Positions 50,611 to 61,972 are shown, counted from the stretch's first letter. The stretch is DNA of 64,000 nt from Microvirga sp. (GCA_031181145.1 JAPSLB010000008.1:1-64000), one strand, 5' to 3'. Translations and numbers: made by a program. Notes: a model not told the origin generated them from the letters alone.

Positions 50611-50820
50611 CTACCAGGCACTCTGCCCCAGCGTCTCATCTCTCATGGAAACCAGCTTATTGAGCTGGAGCGGATCCATGTCGAGGCGGGCGGCCCATTC
50701 CTCCAGGGCAGAGGAGTACAGGTAGGTGAGGAAACGTGTTGGGCCATCAGCTGCACCCTTGAGCCTGGCGAGCTCGGACACGGCCTCCTTCAGCAGGTCG
50801 AAATTACGGTCGGTAATCAT
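50611..50820 (-). CDS. Small protein, 69 residues, unknown
   Basis: GGAG lies five bases before ATG 50820. The sequence (MITDRNFDLLKEAVSELARL start, LTYLYSSALEEWAARLDMDP middle) is helical and soluble. No family is recognised. It lies 128 bp upstream of the P450 gene on the same strand. Confidence 0.55.
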   Translation of the reverse strand: MITDRNFDLLKEAVSELARLKGAADGPTRFLTYLYSSALEEWAARLDMDPLQLNKLVSMRDETLGQSAW

Positions 50821-51059
50821 GGCAACTCCGCTTGCTTTTCCAGAAAACTGGGCCCCGCGTCAGCGCAGACAAGGGGGGAGCGCCATTCAGTCCGGCCGCA
50901 GGGTGACGGTTCCACTCCTCTCCCCTGTCCCATGGCTCCTGCCAGGCCCGAATGGCGCAAGCGAGGAGCGGCCTCTTCGGGCTCCTATCGCCCGCCAACT
51001 CCCCTGCCGACATGCACGAAACCGGATGGCTTGAAACGGTATGGCACCCCGCTTTCGCC

Positions 51060-53070
<2,011 letters not shown>

Positions 53071-53165
53071 GGCAGATAGTCGTTGACGCCATCGTCGCTG
53101 TCAACCGGCGCTACGCAGAACCAGGAGAATGCTTGTCAAACCGACGCAAAGGGTTTAATCCGATC

Positions 53166-53250
53166 ACATCTCCTTGGGGTGCCCGGACGGGCTGAGAGGT
53201 CTTGAAGACCAACCCATCGAACCTGATCCGGATCATGCCGGCGGAGGGAT
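53166..53250 (+). promoter_or_regulatory. TPP riboswitch upstream of thiM
   Basis: The plus-strand RNA reads TTGGGGTGCCC, GGGCTGAGAGG, then CGAACCTGATCCGGATCATG and CCGGCGGAGGGA. The last purine run is also the only Shine-Dalgarno sequence for thiM (ATG 53257), so ligand binding would hide the ribosome site directly. Confidence 0.93.
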
Positions 53251-53256
53251 TGCGAG

Positions 53257-54045
53257 ATGACGAGAACACCTGCGTCCAGAATGGACGCCTGCGACTTTCC
53301 CCAACTGGCCGCACTGCTGCTCGGTCGCCTTCGCAGCGAGCGCAGTCGTGTGCATGCGATCACGAATTCAGTGGCGCAGGCCTTCACGGCAAACATGCTG
53401 CTGGCTGCGGGCGGCATTCCGTCCCTCACCGTCGCGCCGGACGAAGTGCCATTCTTCACGCGCCGCTCCGATGCGCTCCTCGTCAATCTCGGAACCCTCG
53501 ACAGCGAACGTCGTAAGGCGATTCTCTTGGGCATTGCGACCGCTCGGGACCATGGGAAACCCTGGGTGCTCGATCCGGTCTTCGTGGAGGCCTCCCCTTC
53601 CCGATTGGAGTTCGCCCAATCGTGTCTCTCCGGCGAACCCTGTGTCCTTCGCTGCAATGCAAGTGAGTTCAGAGCGCTTGCCGGATGCGATGCCGATCTT
53701 CCTGCCCTGCAAGCCTTTGCACAATCTCATCGAACCGTCGTTGCGCTCACGGGTGAAATTGACTGGATCACAGACGGCGCGCGCGTCGTACGCGTCGATA
53801 ACGGGCATCCTTTGATGGCTCATGTCACGGCGATGGGATGCGCCGGAACAGCTCTCATCGCGGCTTTCTCGGCCTTGCACGGCAATGCGCTCGAGGCAGC
53901 GGTAGCGGCCGTCCTGGTCACCGGCGTTGCCGGAGAAATCGCCGGCGCGCATTCGAAGGGACCAGGTGGTTTCCAACCTGCTTTCCTCGACGCGGTATTC
54001 AATCTCGACAGTGAAATACTCACCACCCATGGGAGAGTCTCATGA
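53257..54045 (+). CDS. thiM: Hydroxyethylthiazole kinase ThiM
   Basis: A 262-residue ribokinase-fold enzyme that phosphorylates the thiazole alcohol HET, a salvage step. Family motifs are VHAITNSVAQAFTANMLLAA near the start, ALLVNLGTLDSERR, VLDPVFVEASPSRL, LRCNASEFRALAG, VVALTGEIDWITDG and the anion-hole HVTAMGCAGTALIAAF. The usual Gly before Cys is present as MGCAGT. It is the first gene after the TPP riboswitch. Its stop overlaps thiE as ATGA. Confidence 0.95.
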   Translation: MTRTPASRMDACDFPQLAALLLGRLRSERSRVHAITNSVAQAFTANMLLAAGGIPSLTVAPDEVPFFTRRSDALLVNLGTLDSERRKAILLGIATARDHGKPWVLDPVFVEASPSRLEFAQSCLSGEPCVLRCNASEFRALAGCDADLPALQAFAQSHRTVVALTGEIDWITDGARVVRVDNGHPLMAHVTAMGCAGTALIAAFSALHGNALEAAVAAVLVTGVAGEIAGAHSKGPGGFQPAFLDAVFNLDSEILTTHGRVS

Positions 54046-54707
54046 CTCCAGTCGACCTCCGACTGTACGGCATCATCGACCCGGATCGCGCCGCGGGCCG
54101 CGATCCCGTCGATCTCGTTCGACAGGCTGTCGCTGGCGGCACGACGCTCATCCAGTACAGGGATAAGCGAGCTGACGGGAGACGCCTCGTCGAGTTGGCT
54201 CGGGCTCTGAAGGAGGCGCTTCAGAATACAGGGGTTCCGCTCGTGATCAATGACCGGGTGGATATTGCTTTGGCTGCCGGAGCCGACGGCGTTCACCTGG
54301 GCCAGGATGACATGCATCCTGCCGATGCGCGTTTCCTGCTCGGTGAGCGCGCGATCATTGGGCTCACGATCAAGACACCGGAACAGGCCGATGCCCTGGT
54401 GCGGATGCCGGTGGATTACAGCTGCATCGGGGGGGTCTTCGGCACCATGAGCAAACACAATCCATCCGCTCCGATAGGGATTGACGGTCTTGCCGCAATC
54501 GCCGTCCGGGCCAGAACGGCAACCCGCGCGCCACTCGGTGCCATTGCCGGCATCGACGCCTCGAATGTGCAAGCCGTCGTTGAAGCAGGGGCTGACGGGA
54601 TCGCTGTCATCTCGGCTCTCTTCATGGCACCGGATCCGCGAGCCGAAGCCCAACGGCTTCGAAGCATCGTGGATAAGTCGCTCGCATCCAGGAGCTCCCT
54701 CCCATGA
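54042..54707 (+). CDS. thiE: Thiamine-phosphate synthase ThiE
   Basis: A 221-residue TIM-barrel enzyme that joins HMP-PP and HET-P to thiamine phosphate. Visible motifs are [24 protein letters not shown] (binds HMP-PP), [43 protein letters not shown] and [19 protein letters not shown], then [11 protein letters not shown]. It overlaps thiM by 4 bases and thiD by 4 bases (ATGA both times), so the three are translated together. Its location is cytoplasmic. Confidence 0.95.
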   Translation: MTPVDLRLYGIIDPDRAAGRDPVDLVRQAVAGGTTLIQYRDKRADGRRLVELARALKEALQNTGVPLVINDRVDIALAAGADGVHLGQDDMHPADARFLLGERAIIGLTIKTPEQADALVRMPVDYSCIGGVFGTMSKHNPSAPIGIDGLAAIAVRARTATRAPLGAIAGIDASNVQAVVEAGADGIAVISALFMAPDPRAEAQRLRSIVDKSLASRSSLP

Positions 54708-55504
54708 CCGCGATTGCAGTCACGATCGCGGGTTCCGATTCCGGCGGCGGAGCCGGAATCCAGGCGGACCTCAAGACCTTTTCGGCGCTCGGAGTCTACG
54801 GAGCCAGCGTGATAACGGCCCTGACGGCCCAGAACACTCTTGGCGTTCAGGGCATTCACGACGTCCCTCCCGATTTCGTCGCACAGCAAATGGATAGCGT
54901 GTTTTCCGATCTGGCCGTCGGCGCTGTGAAGATCGGCATGCTGTCCCGCCCTGCCGTCATCGAGGCCGTAGCCCATGGCCTAGAACGGCACGGCATCAGG
55001 CGCATCGTGCTCGATCCCGTGATGGTAGCGGCAAGCGGCGATCGTCTCCTGGTTCCGGAGGCTGTGGATACCTTGAAGCAGGCTCTGCTTCCGAAAGCGT
55101 TGCTGGTCACACCCAATCTTCCTGAAGCCGCGGCGATCCTCGATGAAGCAATGGCTGACGATGACCGGACGATGGTCCGCCAAGCCGAGCGGATCCTGGC
55201 GCTCGGACCCACCGCCGTTCTGTTGAAGGGAGGTCACGGGACGGGAGCGCAAAGCATCGACATTCTCGTCGACGCTGACGGCGTGCATCGATTCATTGCG
55301 CCCCGGATCACCACTCGCAACACGCACGGGACCGGTTGCACCCTCTCTTCAGCCATCGCCGCAGGACTCGCCAAGGACCTTCTGCTGGCGGACGCCGTCG
55401 CTGCCGGCAAGAACTTCATCACCGCTGCCATCCGAGCCTCCACGACTCTCCAGATCGGGAACGGGCATGGGCCCGTGCATCATTTCCATGCCTACTGGTC
55501 CTAG
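54704..55504 (+). CDS. thiD: HMP / HMP-phosphate kinase ThiD
   Basis: A 266-residue ribokinase-like enzyme making HMP-PP. Motifs are [89 protein letters not shown] and [18 protein letters not shown] with the catalytic Asp region replaced by the usual TGC in this group. It follows thiE by ATGA overlap. The next gene, for the TRAP-type binding protein, starts 17 bases before its stop. Confidence 0.95.
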   Translation: MTAIAVTIAGSDSGGGAGIQADLKTFSALGVYGASVITALTAQNTLGVQGIHDVPPDFVAQQMDSVFSDLAVGAVKIGMLSRPAVIEAVAHGLERHGIRRIVLDPVMVAASGDRLLVPEAVDTLKQALLPKALLVTPNLPEAAAILDEAMADDDRTMVRQAERILALGPTAVLLKGGHGTGAQSIDILVDADGVHRFIAPRITTRNTHGTGCTLSSAIAAGLAKDLLLADAVAAGKNFITAAIRASTTLQIGNGHGPVHHFHAYWS

Positions 55505-56579
55505 ACTTTCCCGCCGCACGGCACTCACCGCCGGGGCCGCCGTTCTCGCCGCGCCCGCTGTTGCCCGGGCGCAGACGCTGCACTGGCGGATGATCACCTC
55601 TTGGCCGAAAGATCGTACCGGCCCCGGCATTTCCGCGCGCCGGATCGCCGAGCGCATCAAGACGATGAGCGGCGGGCGGCTTCGGATAGATCTCTTTGCC
55701 GCGGGTGAGATCGTGCCGCCCTTCGCGGTGCTCGATGCCGTCTCGAATGGAACCGTCGAGATCGGGCACACGGCATCGCTCTATTGGCAGGGCAGGATTC
55801 CGGCGGCCGGGTTCTTCACGAGCGTTCCTTTCGGTCTCGGTCCCATCGAGCATCAGGCATGGATCGAGCTCCGAGACGGGCAGGCACTTTGGGACGAGCT
55901 CTACAGGCCCCACGGGGTGCGTGCGTTTCTGGCAGGCAATACCGGACCCTCCATGGGTGGGTGGTTCCGGCGCAAGCTCAATGAGGTGAACGATCTCAAA
56001 GGGATGCGCCTTCGCGTTCAAGGCCTTGGAGCGGAGGTCTATGCCAGGCTCGGCGCCGTCCCCATGACAGTCTCGGCCGGCGACCTCCTGCCTGCCCTTG
56101 AAAAGGGCTCCATCGATGCGGCGGAATTCCTTGCTCCAGCAACCGACCTGGAAACGGGCCTGCCCAAATATGCGTCCTTCTATTATGCGCCCGGCTTCAA
56201 CAAGCCGAATGGCGCCAGCGAGCTCCTGATTGCCTCGCCGCTATGGGAGCGGCTTTCCCCGGATCTGCGCAGCATCGTCACCGAGGCTTGCAGGGCCGAG
56301 CATACTCTCGGACTTGCGGAAGCCTATCAGACCAATGCCGCGGCCTTGACCGAGATTCTTGGGAAATACCCGGTCACCCTGGAGGCATTTCCTCGCTCGA
56401 TCATGGAGGCAGCCCAGGCGGCATCGACCGAACTTCTTGCCGACATCGGTGCCACCTCTCCCCTCGCCAATCGTATCGTAGAGAGCTACAAAGAGGCATT
56501 GCACGATTATCGGGGTTGGTCCGCTCTTGCCGCCGATATGGCGCGGGCCAACACTCGTGCGCACCTGCCGGCCCGCTGA
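55488..56579 (+). CDS. TRAP-type (DctP-like) periplasmic binding protein in thi operon
   Basis: A 363-residue protein. A twin-arginine-type signal ([20 protein letters not shown], cleavage near ARAQ) is followed by a DctP-family binding protein: LHWRMITSWPKDRTGPGISA, RIAERIKTMSGGRLRIDLFA, GEIVPPFAVLDAVSNGTVEI, LKGMRLRVQGLGAEVYARLG and KYASFYYAPGFNKPNG. ATG 55488 lies inside the end of thiD (17-base overlap), tying it to the TPP-controlled operon. No DctQ/DctM membrane genes follow. The operon suggests a thiamine precursor as ligand, but most relatives bind carboxylic acids, so this is open. Confidence 0.85.
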   Translation: MPTGPRLSRRTALTAGAAVLAAPAVARAQTLHWRMITSWPKDRTGPGISARRIAERIKTMSGGRLRIDLFAAGEIVPPFAVLDAVSNGTVEIGHTASLYWQGRIPAAGFFTSVPFGLGPIEHQAWIELRDGQALWDELYRPHGVRAFLAGNTGPSMGGWFRRKLNEVNDLKGMRLRVQGLGAEVYARLGAVPMTVSAGDLLPALEKGSIDAAEFLAPATDLETGLPKYASFYYAPGFNKPNGASELLIASPLWERLSPDLRSIVTEACRAEHTLGLAEAYQTNAAALTEILGKYPVTLEAFPRSIMEAAQAASTELLADIGATSPLANRIVESYKEALHDYRGWSALAADMARANTRAHLPAR

Positions 56580-57154
56580 ACTGAGTGCTCGAGCAAAGCA
56601 CGCCGCTGTTACACAGCCTTCGGTGCATTTTCTTATTGCCGAACTCTTGTCGGCAGGCTTGCGTGGAGGTTTTTACGAGCGATCCGGTCTCGGCATGCCC
56701 CCGCATAGGCACGGGAGAATGGACCGGTACTCGGCCTGGAAGCTCGGGAGCATCGGCCGAGGTCGATACTCTGCACTGCCCTTTTCCTCAGAGGCTTCCT
56801 TGTACCTCGGGGAGAGCGCCTGCTCGGCAATCATAAATGGCGCATCCGCCAGGAGACCTCGTGCGGCACGGCATTGTTCAGGGCAGAGCAGCGGCCTTCA
56901 CGACGTTCGTGCTCAGGTAGCGGATAGCCCATCTGGCCGAAACCAGGACGCGCTGCCTCGGAGCACAAGAGACTGCCGCCGCTCGTCCCATAGGACCACT
57001 GAAGACTGGATTGTCCCGGAACGATGGAACCTCGCAGGAACATCACGCCGTCGGCAATTCAGCCGACGGCTGGTTTTATGAGAGACATCTCTTCGGACGC
57101 TCATCCGGTTGCGTAGTCCACAGAGGCTCGCTCAGGATTGTGCCTGATTTCGGA
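56580..57154. other. Intergenic stretch, nothing recognised
   Basis: About 575 bp between the end of the thi operon and the end of the IalB gene. Frames on both strands (for example 56831-57046, minus) have no ribosome site or family likeness. No clear terminator hairpin was found for the thi operon. Confidence 0.45.
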
Positions 57155-57652
57155 CTAACGGCATTCTTGACGTGCCTTGCGCATCATGGCGGTGAAGCCC
57201 CGGAGCGAGAAGCTGTACGTCGTTTTATTGCCCCGCCTCGATTTCGCTTCGATGATCGCCACGCGCCCCTTCTCGAGGGCACGAACGAACTCGGCCTCCC
57301 GCTCGGTTCGGCGCAGCCAAGCGTAATTGCCCCGCGGGATCATATTGAAGCTCTTGCCGTCCACCTCAACGCGGATCGAAGCGGGCGCAAACTCGTAACC
57401 GGCCTGCAGGCTGGCTTCCGTTTTCGCCTTGTCACGGCTGAGCAAGCGGACGAACAGGGTCACTCGTCCATGATCAAGATGTTGAGGCTTCTTGGATGCA
57501 GCGTCGGAAAACACATAGCAGGCAGAAGCGTTGCTCTCCCTAGTTTTCCAAGCACTCCAGCTTTCGTTCGAACCAAGCATGCGAGGGCTCTGCGCCAGGG
57601 CGCAGGTGCTCGAGAGGACGACGATTGCAAGGGCCGTGCTTGTGATTTTCAT
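57155..57652 (-). CDS. Invasion-associated locus B (IalB) family protein
   Basis: A 165-residue protein with a signal peptide (MKITSTALAIVVLSSTCALA). The IalB fold is shown by SWSAWKTRESNASACYVFSD, GYEFAPASIRVEVDGKSF and AIIEAKSRRGNKTTYSFSLR followed by GFTAMM. IalB proteins are periplasmic; in Bartonella the founding member aids entry into red cells, but in free-living alphaproteobacteria the role is unknown. It stands alone on the minus strand, with a peptidoglycan-binding gene ending 225 bp upstream. Confidence 0.88.
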   Translation of the reverse strand: MKITSTALAIVVLSSTCALAQSPRMLGSNESWSAWKTRESNASACYVFSDAASKKPQHLDHGRVTLFVRLLSRDKAKTEASLQAGYEFAPASIRVEVDGKSFNMIPRGNYAWLRRTEREAEFVRALEKGRVAIIEAKSRRGNKTTYSFSLRGFTAMMRKARQECR

Positions 57653-57877
57653 CTACGAGGTACTCGCCTTGGGGGTTGCAGGAGCCCGCAAACTTCCAAG
57701 GCGAGGTTACTCGTTCGTAAATTTCACGACAGACAACGCCCTGCGCTTGCAGGGACACATGAATTTACTAGTTGTTTCAATACGTTAAAATCCCATCAAC
57801 AGCTTGTGAACACTCTGCGATGCTCGCTGCTGCCCTTGGATCGCCCTGCTGCCGACAGCAGGCATGCCAAGCGGGCC

Positions 57878-58495
57878 TTAGAGGGGCCGCTCAAGTCTCT
57901 CGCTCTGTGCCGCCATGACTTTTGCGGCCCGCGTGAGGGCCAGAAGCGTCTGTGCATAGAGCTCACCAGTGGCCTCGAGCCCGGCAGCACGCTGAAATTC
58001 TTCGATCGCCTGCCGTGTTGATGGCCCGATCACGCCGTCCGCCTTCAGCTCTCCAAAACGGAGTTGCGTCAGCGCCTCCTGCGCTGCCATCACGTCCTGC
58101 TTCGTAGGCCGCGGCTTGATGCGCAAGACTTCAGGAGAAACCCCTCCTGCAAGGGACAGGTCCAGTTGCGGAGCGGCCGCCAACTGCTCTCGCGTTTTGG
58201 CCAGTTCCGCCTCCGCCTCTGCTTTGAGGCGCTGCATCTCCGACTGGGCGAGCGAGAGCTCCTTCCGCAGCTTCTCGATTTCCTTTGCACTCTCTTCGGC
58301 TTTCTGGCGCTGCGCCACGAACTTCGCCTGGTAATCCTGAAGAGCGGCAGATTGTCTGTGCAACTGCTCTTCCAGTCCTGAATGGGTCAGAGACGAGTGA
58401 ATATACGTGCTCCAACCCGCGATCCCAGCAAGAGCCAAAACAAATACAACGATGCGCTTCGAGGTGAGAGAGGCCCCTCCAGGCTTCATTTTCAC
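57878..58495 (-). CDS. Membrane-anchored coiled-coil peptidoglycan-binding protein A
   Basis: A 205-residue protein (GTG 58495, or ATG 58489; GGAGG lies just upstream). One membrane segment (about 13-32, IVVFVLALAGIAGWSTYI) is followed by a long coiled coil (40-110) and a C-terminal PG_binding_1 domain: DVMAAQEALTQLRFGELKAD, GVIGPSTRQAIEEFQRAAGL. It should sit in the inner membrane with the binding domain reaching the cell wall. A similar gene is divergent at 58788. An 18-bp hairpin at about 57845-57862 follows it. Confidence 0.82.
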   Translation of the reverse strand: MKMKPGGASLTSKRIVVFVLALAGIAGWSTYIHSSLTHSGLEEQLHRQSAALQDYQAKFVAQRQKAEESAKEIEKLRKELSLAQSEMQRLKAEAEAELAKTREQLAAAPQLDLSLAGGVSPEVLRIKPRPTKQDVMAAQEALTQLRFGELKADGVIGPSTRQAIEEFQRAAGLEATGELYAQTLLALTRAAKVMAAQSERLERPL

Positions 58496-58787
58496 ACTGC
58501 CTCCTTCAATGTTCAGATTCGAACCGACAAAAACCGTCCAGCGACAACCTAGAGGAAATCGTGTTCAAACCATGGCCTTGGTCGCTTTTGATGCTCGGTG
58601 AGAATGAGGAGATTGCAGATCCTTCCCACAGCTGCCGGCTGCTCTCCCCTTAACGTTTGTCTTACCTGTCGAATGCATATCAGAGCACCATCAATTTTCG
58701 TCCCCTGTCGCATCGCCACTTTGAAGCCACCTTGATCCATCCTGTGCGTGGCTCCGTGGCACCGCGCAAGCATCACGAGGAGAAATG

Positions 58788-59387
58788 ATGTCGCCGAGAT
58801 ACGGATCAGAGCAGAAGACATTCAGCCATATCATTATCCTGGTCCTTGCCGTCGGGGCTGCCACGGGATGGGGAACGTGGTTTGTCTCCGGCCAGCGATC
58901 CGATCGGATCGAGCGGGATCTTAAGGAACAGGTCTCCACCCTTGCGCAGAGCCAGATGCAGTTGCTGCACGAGCGCGAAGTCGCGGCAGCCGCGAAAGCG
59001 GATCTGGCCACCCTCCAGACTCAAGTCGCCGCCTTACGAAAGGAGATCGAAGACCTGACGCAGCGCCGCAATCGGATTCAGGCCGAGCCTCGTTTGGACC
59101 GGAGCAGCGAGAACAACATCACCCCGGGGGGCGGTCAGCCGAGCATCACGGAGACAGGGTCGATAACCACTCTCGATCATCCGGAAAGGGTCTTCGTCAC
59201 AACTGCCCAGAAGGCGCTCACCAAGCTCGGTTATGGTCCGCTTGCCGCAGACGGTGTCATGGGGCCGAGCACTCGCCGAGCCATCGAGGAATTCCAGTAC
59301 AAGAACGGACTTCCTGTTACGAGAGAACTCGATATGGCGACGTTGCAGCGTCTCGGGGAGGTCGACAGCGTTGCCGCAGCGGATTGA
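58788..59387 (+). CDS. Membrane-anchored coiled-coil peptidoglycan-binding protein B
   Basis: A 199-residue protein from the second of two adjacent ATGs (58788; GAGGAGAA upstream; ATG 58785 also possible). It has the same plan as the divergent protein at 57878-58495: one membrane segment (about 15-34, IIILVLAVGAATGWGTWFV), a coiled coil (40-95), a linker and PG_binding_1 (TTAQKALTKLGYGPLAADGV, MGPSTRRAIEEFQYKNGLPV). The two are paralogues, moderately diverged. They probably arose by inverted duplication and act in the envelope. Confidence 0.82.
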   Translation: MSPRYGSEQKTFSHIIILVLAVGAATGWGTWFVSGQRSDRIERDLKEQVSTLAQSQMQLLHEREVAAAAKADLATLQTQVAALRKEIEDLTQRRNRIQAEPRLDRSSENNITPGGGQPSITETGSITTLDHPERVFVTTAQKALTKLGYGPLAADGVMGPSTRRAIEEFQYKNGLPVTRELDMATLQRLGEVDSVAAAD

Positions 59388-59594
59388 CAGCATGACACCT
59401 TTGCAATGAAAGGAGTCGTGCGCCGAAAGTGGTCGGCCTCCGGTGCGGGATCGTTCTGGCGCCCCTGCCCTGCCCGTCAAGAGGCGGATGCCAAAGCGTG
59501 GACACAGTTACAAAAGGCGCGTGCGGAGTGCTTCCTTTGGGGCGATACATTGTGTATCTCTACAGGCGTCTTTTACACCGGGAGTTCTCGATCA

Positions 59595-60074
59595 ATGAGC
59601 CTTGAATCCGTACGTGCGTTTTTTTCGAAGAATGCGCCGGACATCGAAATCATCGAGATGAAGGCCAGCACTGCCACGGTGACTCAAGCCGCAGAGGCCC
59701 ATGGCGTCGAGCCCGGGCGGATCGCCAAGACGCTGTCCCTCCGCGTGGGTGAGCGCAATTTCCTGGTCGTGACTAGAGGCGATGTTCGCCTGGACAACCG
59801 GAAGGTGAAGGCCACATTCGGTGGAAAGGCATCGATGCTGGACATGGAGCAGGTCCATTCTCTTACCGGACACCCCGTCGGAGGCGTTTGCCCGTTCGGC
59901 CTCGCAACGCCCTTACCGGTATACTGCGACATTTCACTTAAGGCATTCTCCGAGGTGGTACCGGCAGCCGGGTCTATCCACGCTGCGGTGCGGATCTGTC
60001 CTGAACGAATGGCGAGTCTCGTAGGGGCGGATTGGGTCGACGTCTGCCAGCCCCCCCCGCCGGCCCAAAGCTAG
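59595..60074 (+). CDS. YbaK/ProX-type aminoacyl-tRNA editing protein
   Basis: A 159-residue protein. ATG 59595 begins MSLESVRAFFSKNAPDIEII, where the family starts; the open frame reaching back to 59406 is not expected to be translated. GGGAG lies about 10 bases upstream. The YbaK fold shows IAKTLSLRVGERNFLVVTRG with the catalytic Lys, DVRLDNRKVKATFGGKASML and GHPVGGVCPFGLATPLPVYC. Members hydrolyse mischarged tRNAs, for example Cys- or Ala-tRNA-Pro, in the cytoplasm. The end is Pro-rich. Confidence 0.88.
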   Translation: MSLESVRAFFSKNAPDIEIIEMKASTATVTQAAEAHGVEPGRIAKTLSLRVGERNFLVVTRGDVRLDNRKVKATFGGKASMLDMEQVHSLTGHPVGGVCPFGLATPLPVYCDISLKAFSEVVPAAGSIHAAVRICPERMASLVGADWVDVCQPPPPAQS

Positions 60075-60388
60075 AGAATCCTGTAGAAGAGCCGACGCAC
60101 TAATCTTCGACGTTATTTCATTGTGCATGTCGATTTGACCAACCGCCTGCCCAATCCGGGCGTATCACATATCCTGCACCGAAGCCCCCGACGATCTGCA
60201 ATTCTGTCATATTGCTCATCGGCATCGGATTCGTGAACTTGGCGCATCTCCGAAGCGATCTATTCAGGTCTACGGATCCTTAACCTGCCCAGGCTAAATA
60301 AGTGTGGTTAAAGGGTTGCGTCGTGCGCCGACGGCGTTTAGCAAGACCTCACATCGTTCGGTGCCAAAACCACTTCGGAGGAGCCGTA
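60075..60388. other. Intergenic stretch, nothing recognised
   Basis: About 315 bp between the YbaK-like gene and the 77-residue gene. An upstream in-frame GTG at 60302-60304 would extend that gene, but the strong ribosome site at ATG 60389 speaks against it. Should contain the promoter. Confidence 0.5.
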
Positions 60389-60622
60389 ATGCCCCACGAA
60401 GCATATTGCGTTGCATATCGCGACAGGCGTTGGTCTGTTCTTCACCGAGGCCGGGATCTGGGTGCTTTTCATTTCCGCACCACCGCGCTGAAATTCGCCG
60501 TCACCTCCGCTTATCGGGCGGGCGCGTCTGCCAACCAGAATGTCTATGTTCTTGATCGGAACGGTGCTCTCTACACGGTATGGAATTGGACGAAGGACCT
60601 CATCAGCCTTGATGCGGAATAG
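60389..60622 (+). CDS. DUF2188-like small protein, 77 residues
   Basis: ATG 60389 has GGAGGAG six bases upstream. The sequence VAYRDRRWSVLHRGRDLGAF, then TTALKFAVTSAYRAGASANQ and VYVLDRNGALYTVWN has the strand-helix-strand pattern with a central W-V that is typical of DUF2188-type proteins. The function of that family is unknown. It stands alone. Confidence 0.7.
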   Translation: MPHEAYCVAYRDRRWSVLHRGRDLGAFHFRTTALKFAVTSAYRAGASANQNVYVLDRNGALYTVWNWTKDLISLDAE

Positions 60623-60841
60623 GCTGCCCGTTGCTTGATGAGGCCTGGATCTTGACCCGGTCGGATGAGGAACGCTCGGTCTGACGGTTCGATGCGCTTT
60701 GCATGCGCCGCCAGCACGCTTGCAAACGTCACACGACGGTGACCGACCAGCCTGGCAACCGAACCCACATGCGCCCGTTACGGGAGCGGGACTTGCCTCT
60801 TCCGAAGGACCTTCAGAGGATGCAGCCGCCTTCCTGTCCGG

Positions 60842-60979
60842 TTATTCGGGCGCGAATGCGATTCCGTTGCCCTTCAGTTCCATTCGGGCCTCGCGATCGA
60901 GCGTCAGAACCTTCAGGACCGGCGGCACGATCAAGGCGGCCATCGAGGCGATCACCGCAAAAGTCAACAAAGCCGTCAT
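60842..60979 (-). CDS. Predicted 45-residue membrane protein
   Basis: A short frame from ATG 60979 with a very good AGGAGGGA site six bases upstream. It starts MTALLTFAVIASMAALIVPP, a hydrophobic segment of about 20 residues. Then VLKVLTLDREARMELKGNG forms a charged tail, ending FAPE before TAA. The layout (one membrane helix with cytoplasmic tail) and the ribosome site support a real small protein. The family is unknown. It is shorter than usual gene-finder limits. Confidence 0.6.
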   Translation of the reverse strand: MTALLTFAVIASMAALIVPPVLKVLTLDREARMELKGNGIAFAPE

Positions 60980-61086
60980 GCCATCCCTCCTGTCGGCGAA
61001 TCCGCCCTTCAGAGGAGAGCTTGGGACTATATGCTTGCGGGAGGCTTGCAGCCCGGCCGTGAAACAGGCATTTCAGGAAAATGAAG

Positions 61087-61112
61087 AAAGGCCCGCCTGG
61101 AGGCGGGCCTTT
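61087..61112 (-). terminator. Strong hairpin terminator after the SDR gene
   Basis: AAAGGCCCGCC-TGGA-GGCGGGCCTTT is a perfect 11-bp stem with a 4-base loop, 24 bp beyond the SDR stop. On the minus strand it is followed by a T-rich run (CTTTCTTCATTTTCC). It closes the sugar-oxidation operon. Confidence 0.85.
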
Positions 61113-61135
61113 CCGGAACGGAAAGCGGTTCCCGC

Positions 61136-61888
61136 TTAAACCCATCCGCCGTCTACGAGGTAAGTCTGGGCGGACATGGCGCTGGAATCGTCCGAGCCGA
61201 GGAAAAGAGCGAAATTCGCTATATCCTGGGGCACGAGCTTGCGTTTGACACATTGGCGCTTCAGCAGCTCCTCCTCGCCTTCAGGCGTGAGCCACAGGTC
61301 GATCTGGCGCTGCGTCATGATCCAGCCCGGGACGAGGCAGTTCACGCGAATATTTCTAGGCCCGAGTTCCCGCGCCAGTGCACGGGTTAATCCGATCACG
61401 GCGGATTTCGCGGACTTGTAGGCGGCGAAGGAATCGTCACTCACCATGTAGCTGGTGGAGCCCATGTTGATGATCGAGCCGCCTCCCGCCATTTCCATAT
61501 CAGGCAACACGGCCTGGGCGGCGAAGAACTGGTGGTCGAGATTCGTGGCGAAACGCTCCCGCCAATACTCGGGCGTGACCTGGTCGATGGTGTGACGGTC
61601 GTCCCTGGCAGCATTGTTGACGAGGACGGTGATCGGGCCGATCGTCTCGCTCGCACGGCGGATAGCGGCCTGGAGCGCCGGGATATCCCGCACGTCGTTG
61701 TGCTCGAAATGGACCCGCTCACCGAGTTCCTTCGCCAGCGCCTCACCGGCTTCGGCATTGTAGTCGAGGATGGCGACCTTGCTGCCCTGCGCATGAAAGG
61801 AGCGTGCAATGCTCTCGCCGATACCGCTGGCGCCGCCGGTGATGAGGACCGTCTTGCCTTTCAGGGAGCCGTAAATCGTCTGCGTCAT
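61136..61888 (-). CDS. SDR-family sugar 1-dehydrogenase-like oxidoreductase
   Basis: A 250-residue protein from ATG 61888. The Rossmann motif VLITGGASGIGESIARSF, the acidic NAD-specific end of beta-2 (AILDYN), VLVNNAARDD and the catalytic Ser...Tyr-x3-Lys (SIINMGSTSYM...AAYKSAK) are present. It has the classical SDR length. Close relatives include galactose, arabinose or xylose 1-dehydrogenases. Lying 84 bp after an aldehyde dehydrogenase gene and a sugar permease gene, it probably oxidises an aldose in a non-phosphorylating route; the exact sugar is not fixed. Confidence 0.88.
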   Translation of the reverse strand: MTQTIYGSLKGKTVLITGGASGIGESIARSFHAQGSKVAILDYNAEAGEALAKELGERVHFEHNDVRDIPALQAAIRRASETIGPITVLVNNAARDDRHTIDQVTPEYWRERFATNLDHQFFAAQAVLPDMEMAGGGSIINMGSTSYMVSDDSFAAYKSAKSAVIGLTRALARELGPRNIRVNCLVPGWIMTQRQIDLWLTPEGEEELLKRQCVKRKLVPQDIANFALFLGSDDSSAMSAQTYLVDGGWV

Positions 61889-61972
61889 GGAACTCTCGTC
61901 GCGATATATGGGATCGTCATGGCGTTGCAGACACACGAGGTGCTGCAACGCCGCAAATGACACCTCCGGCGA

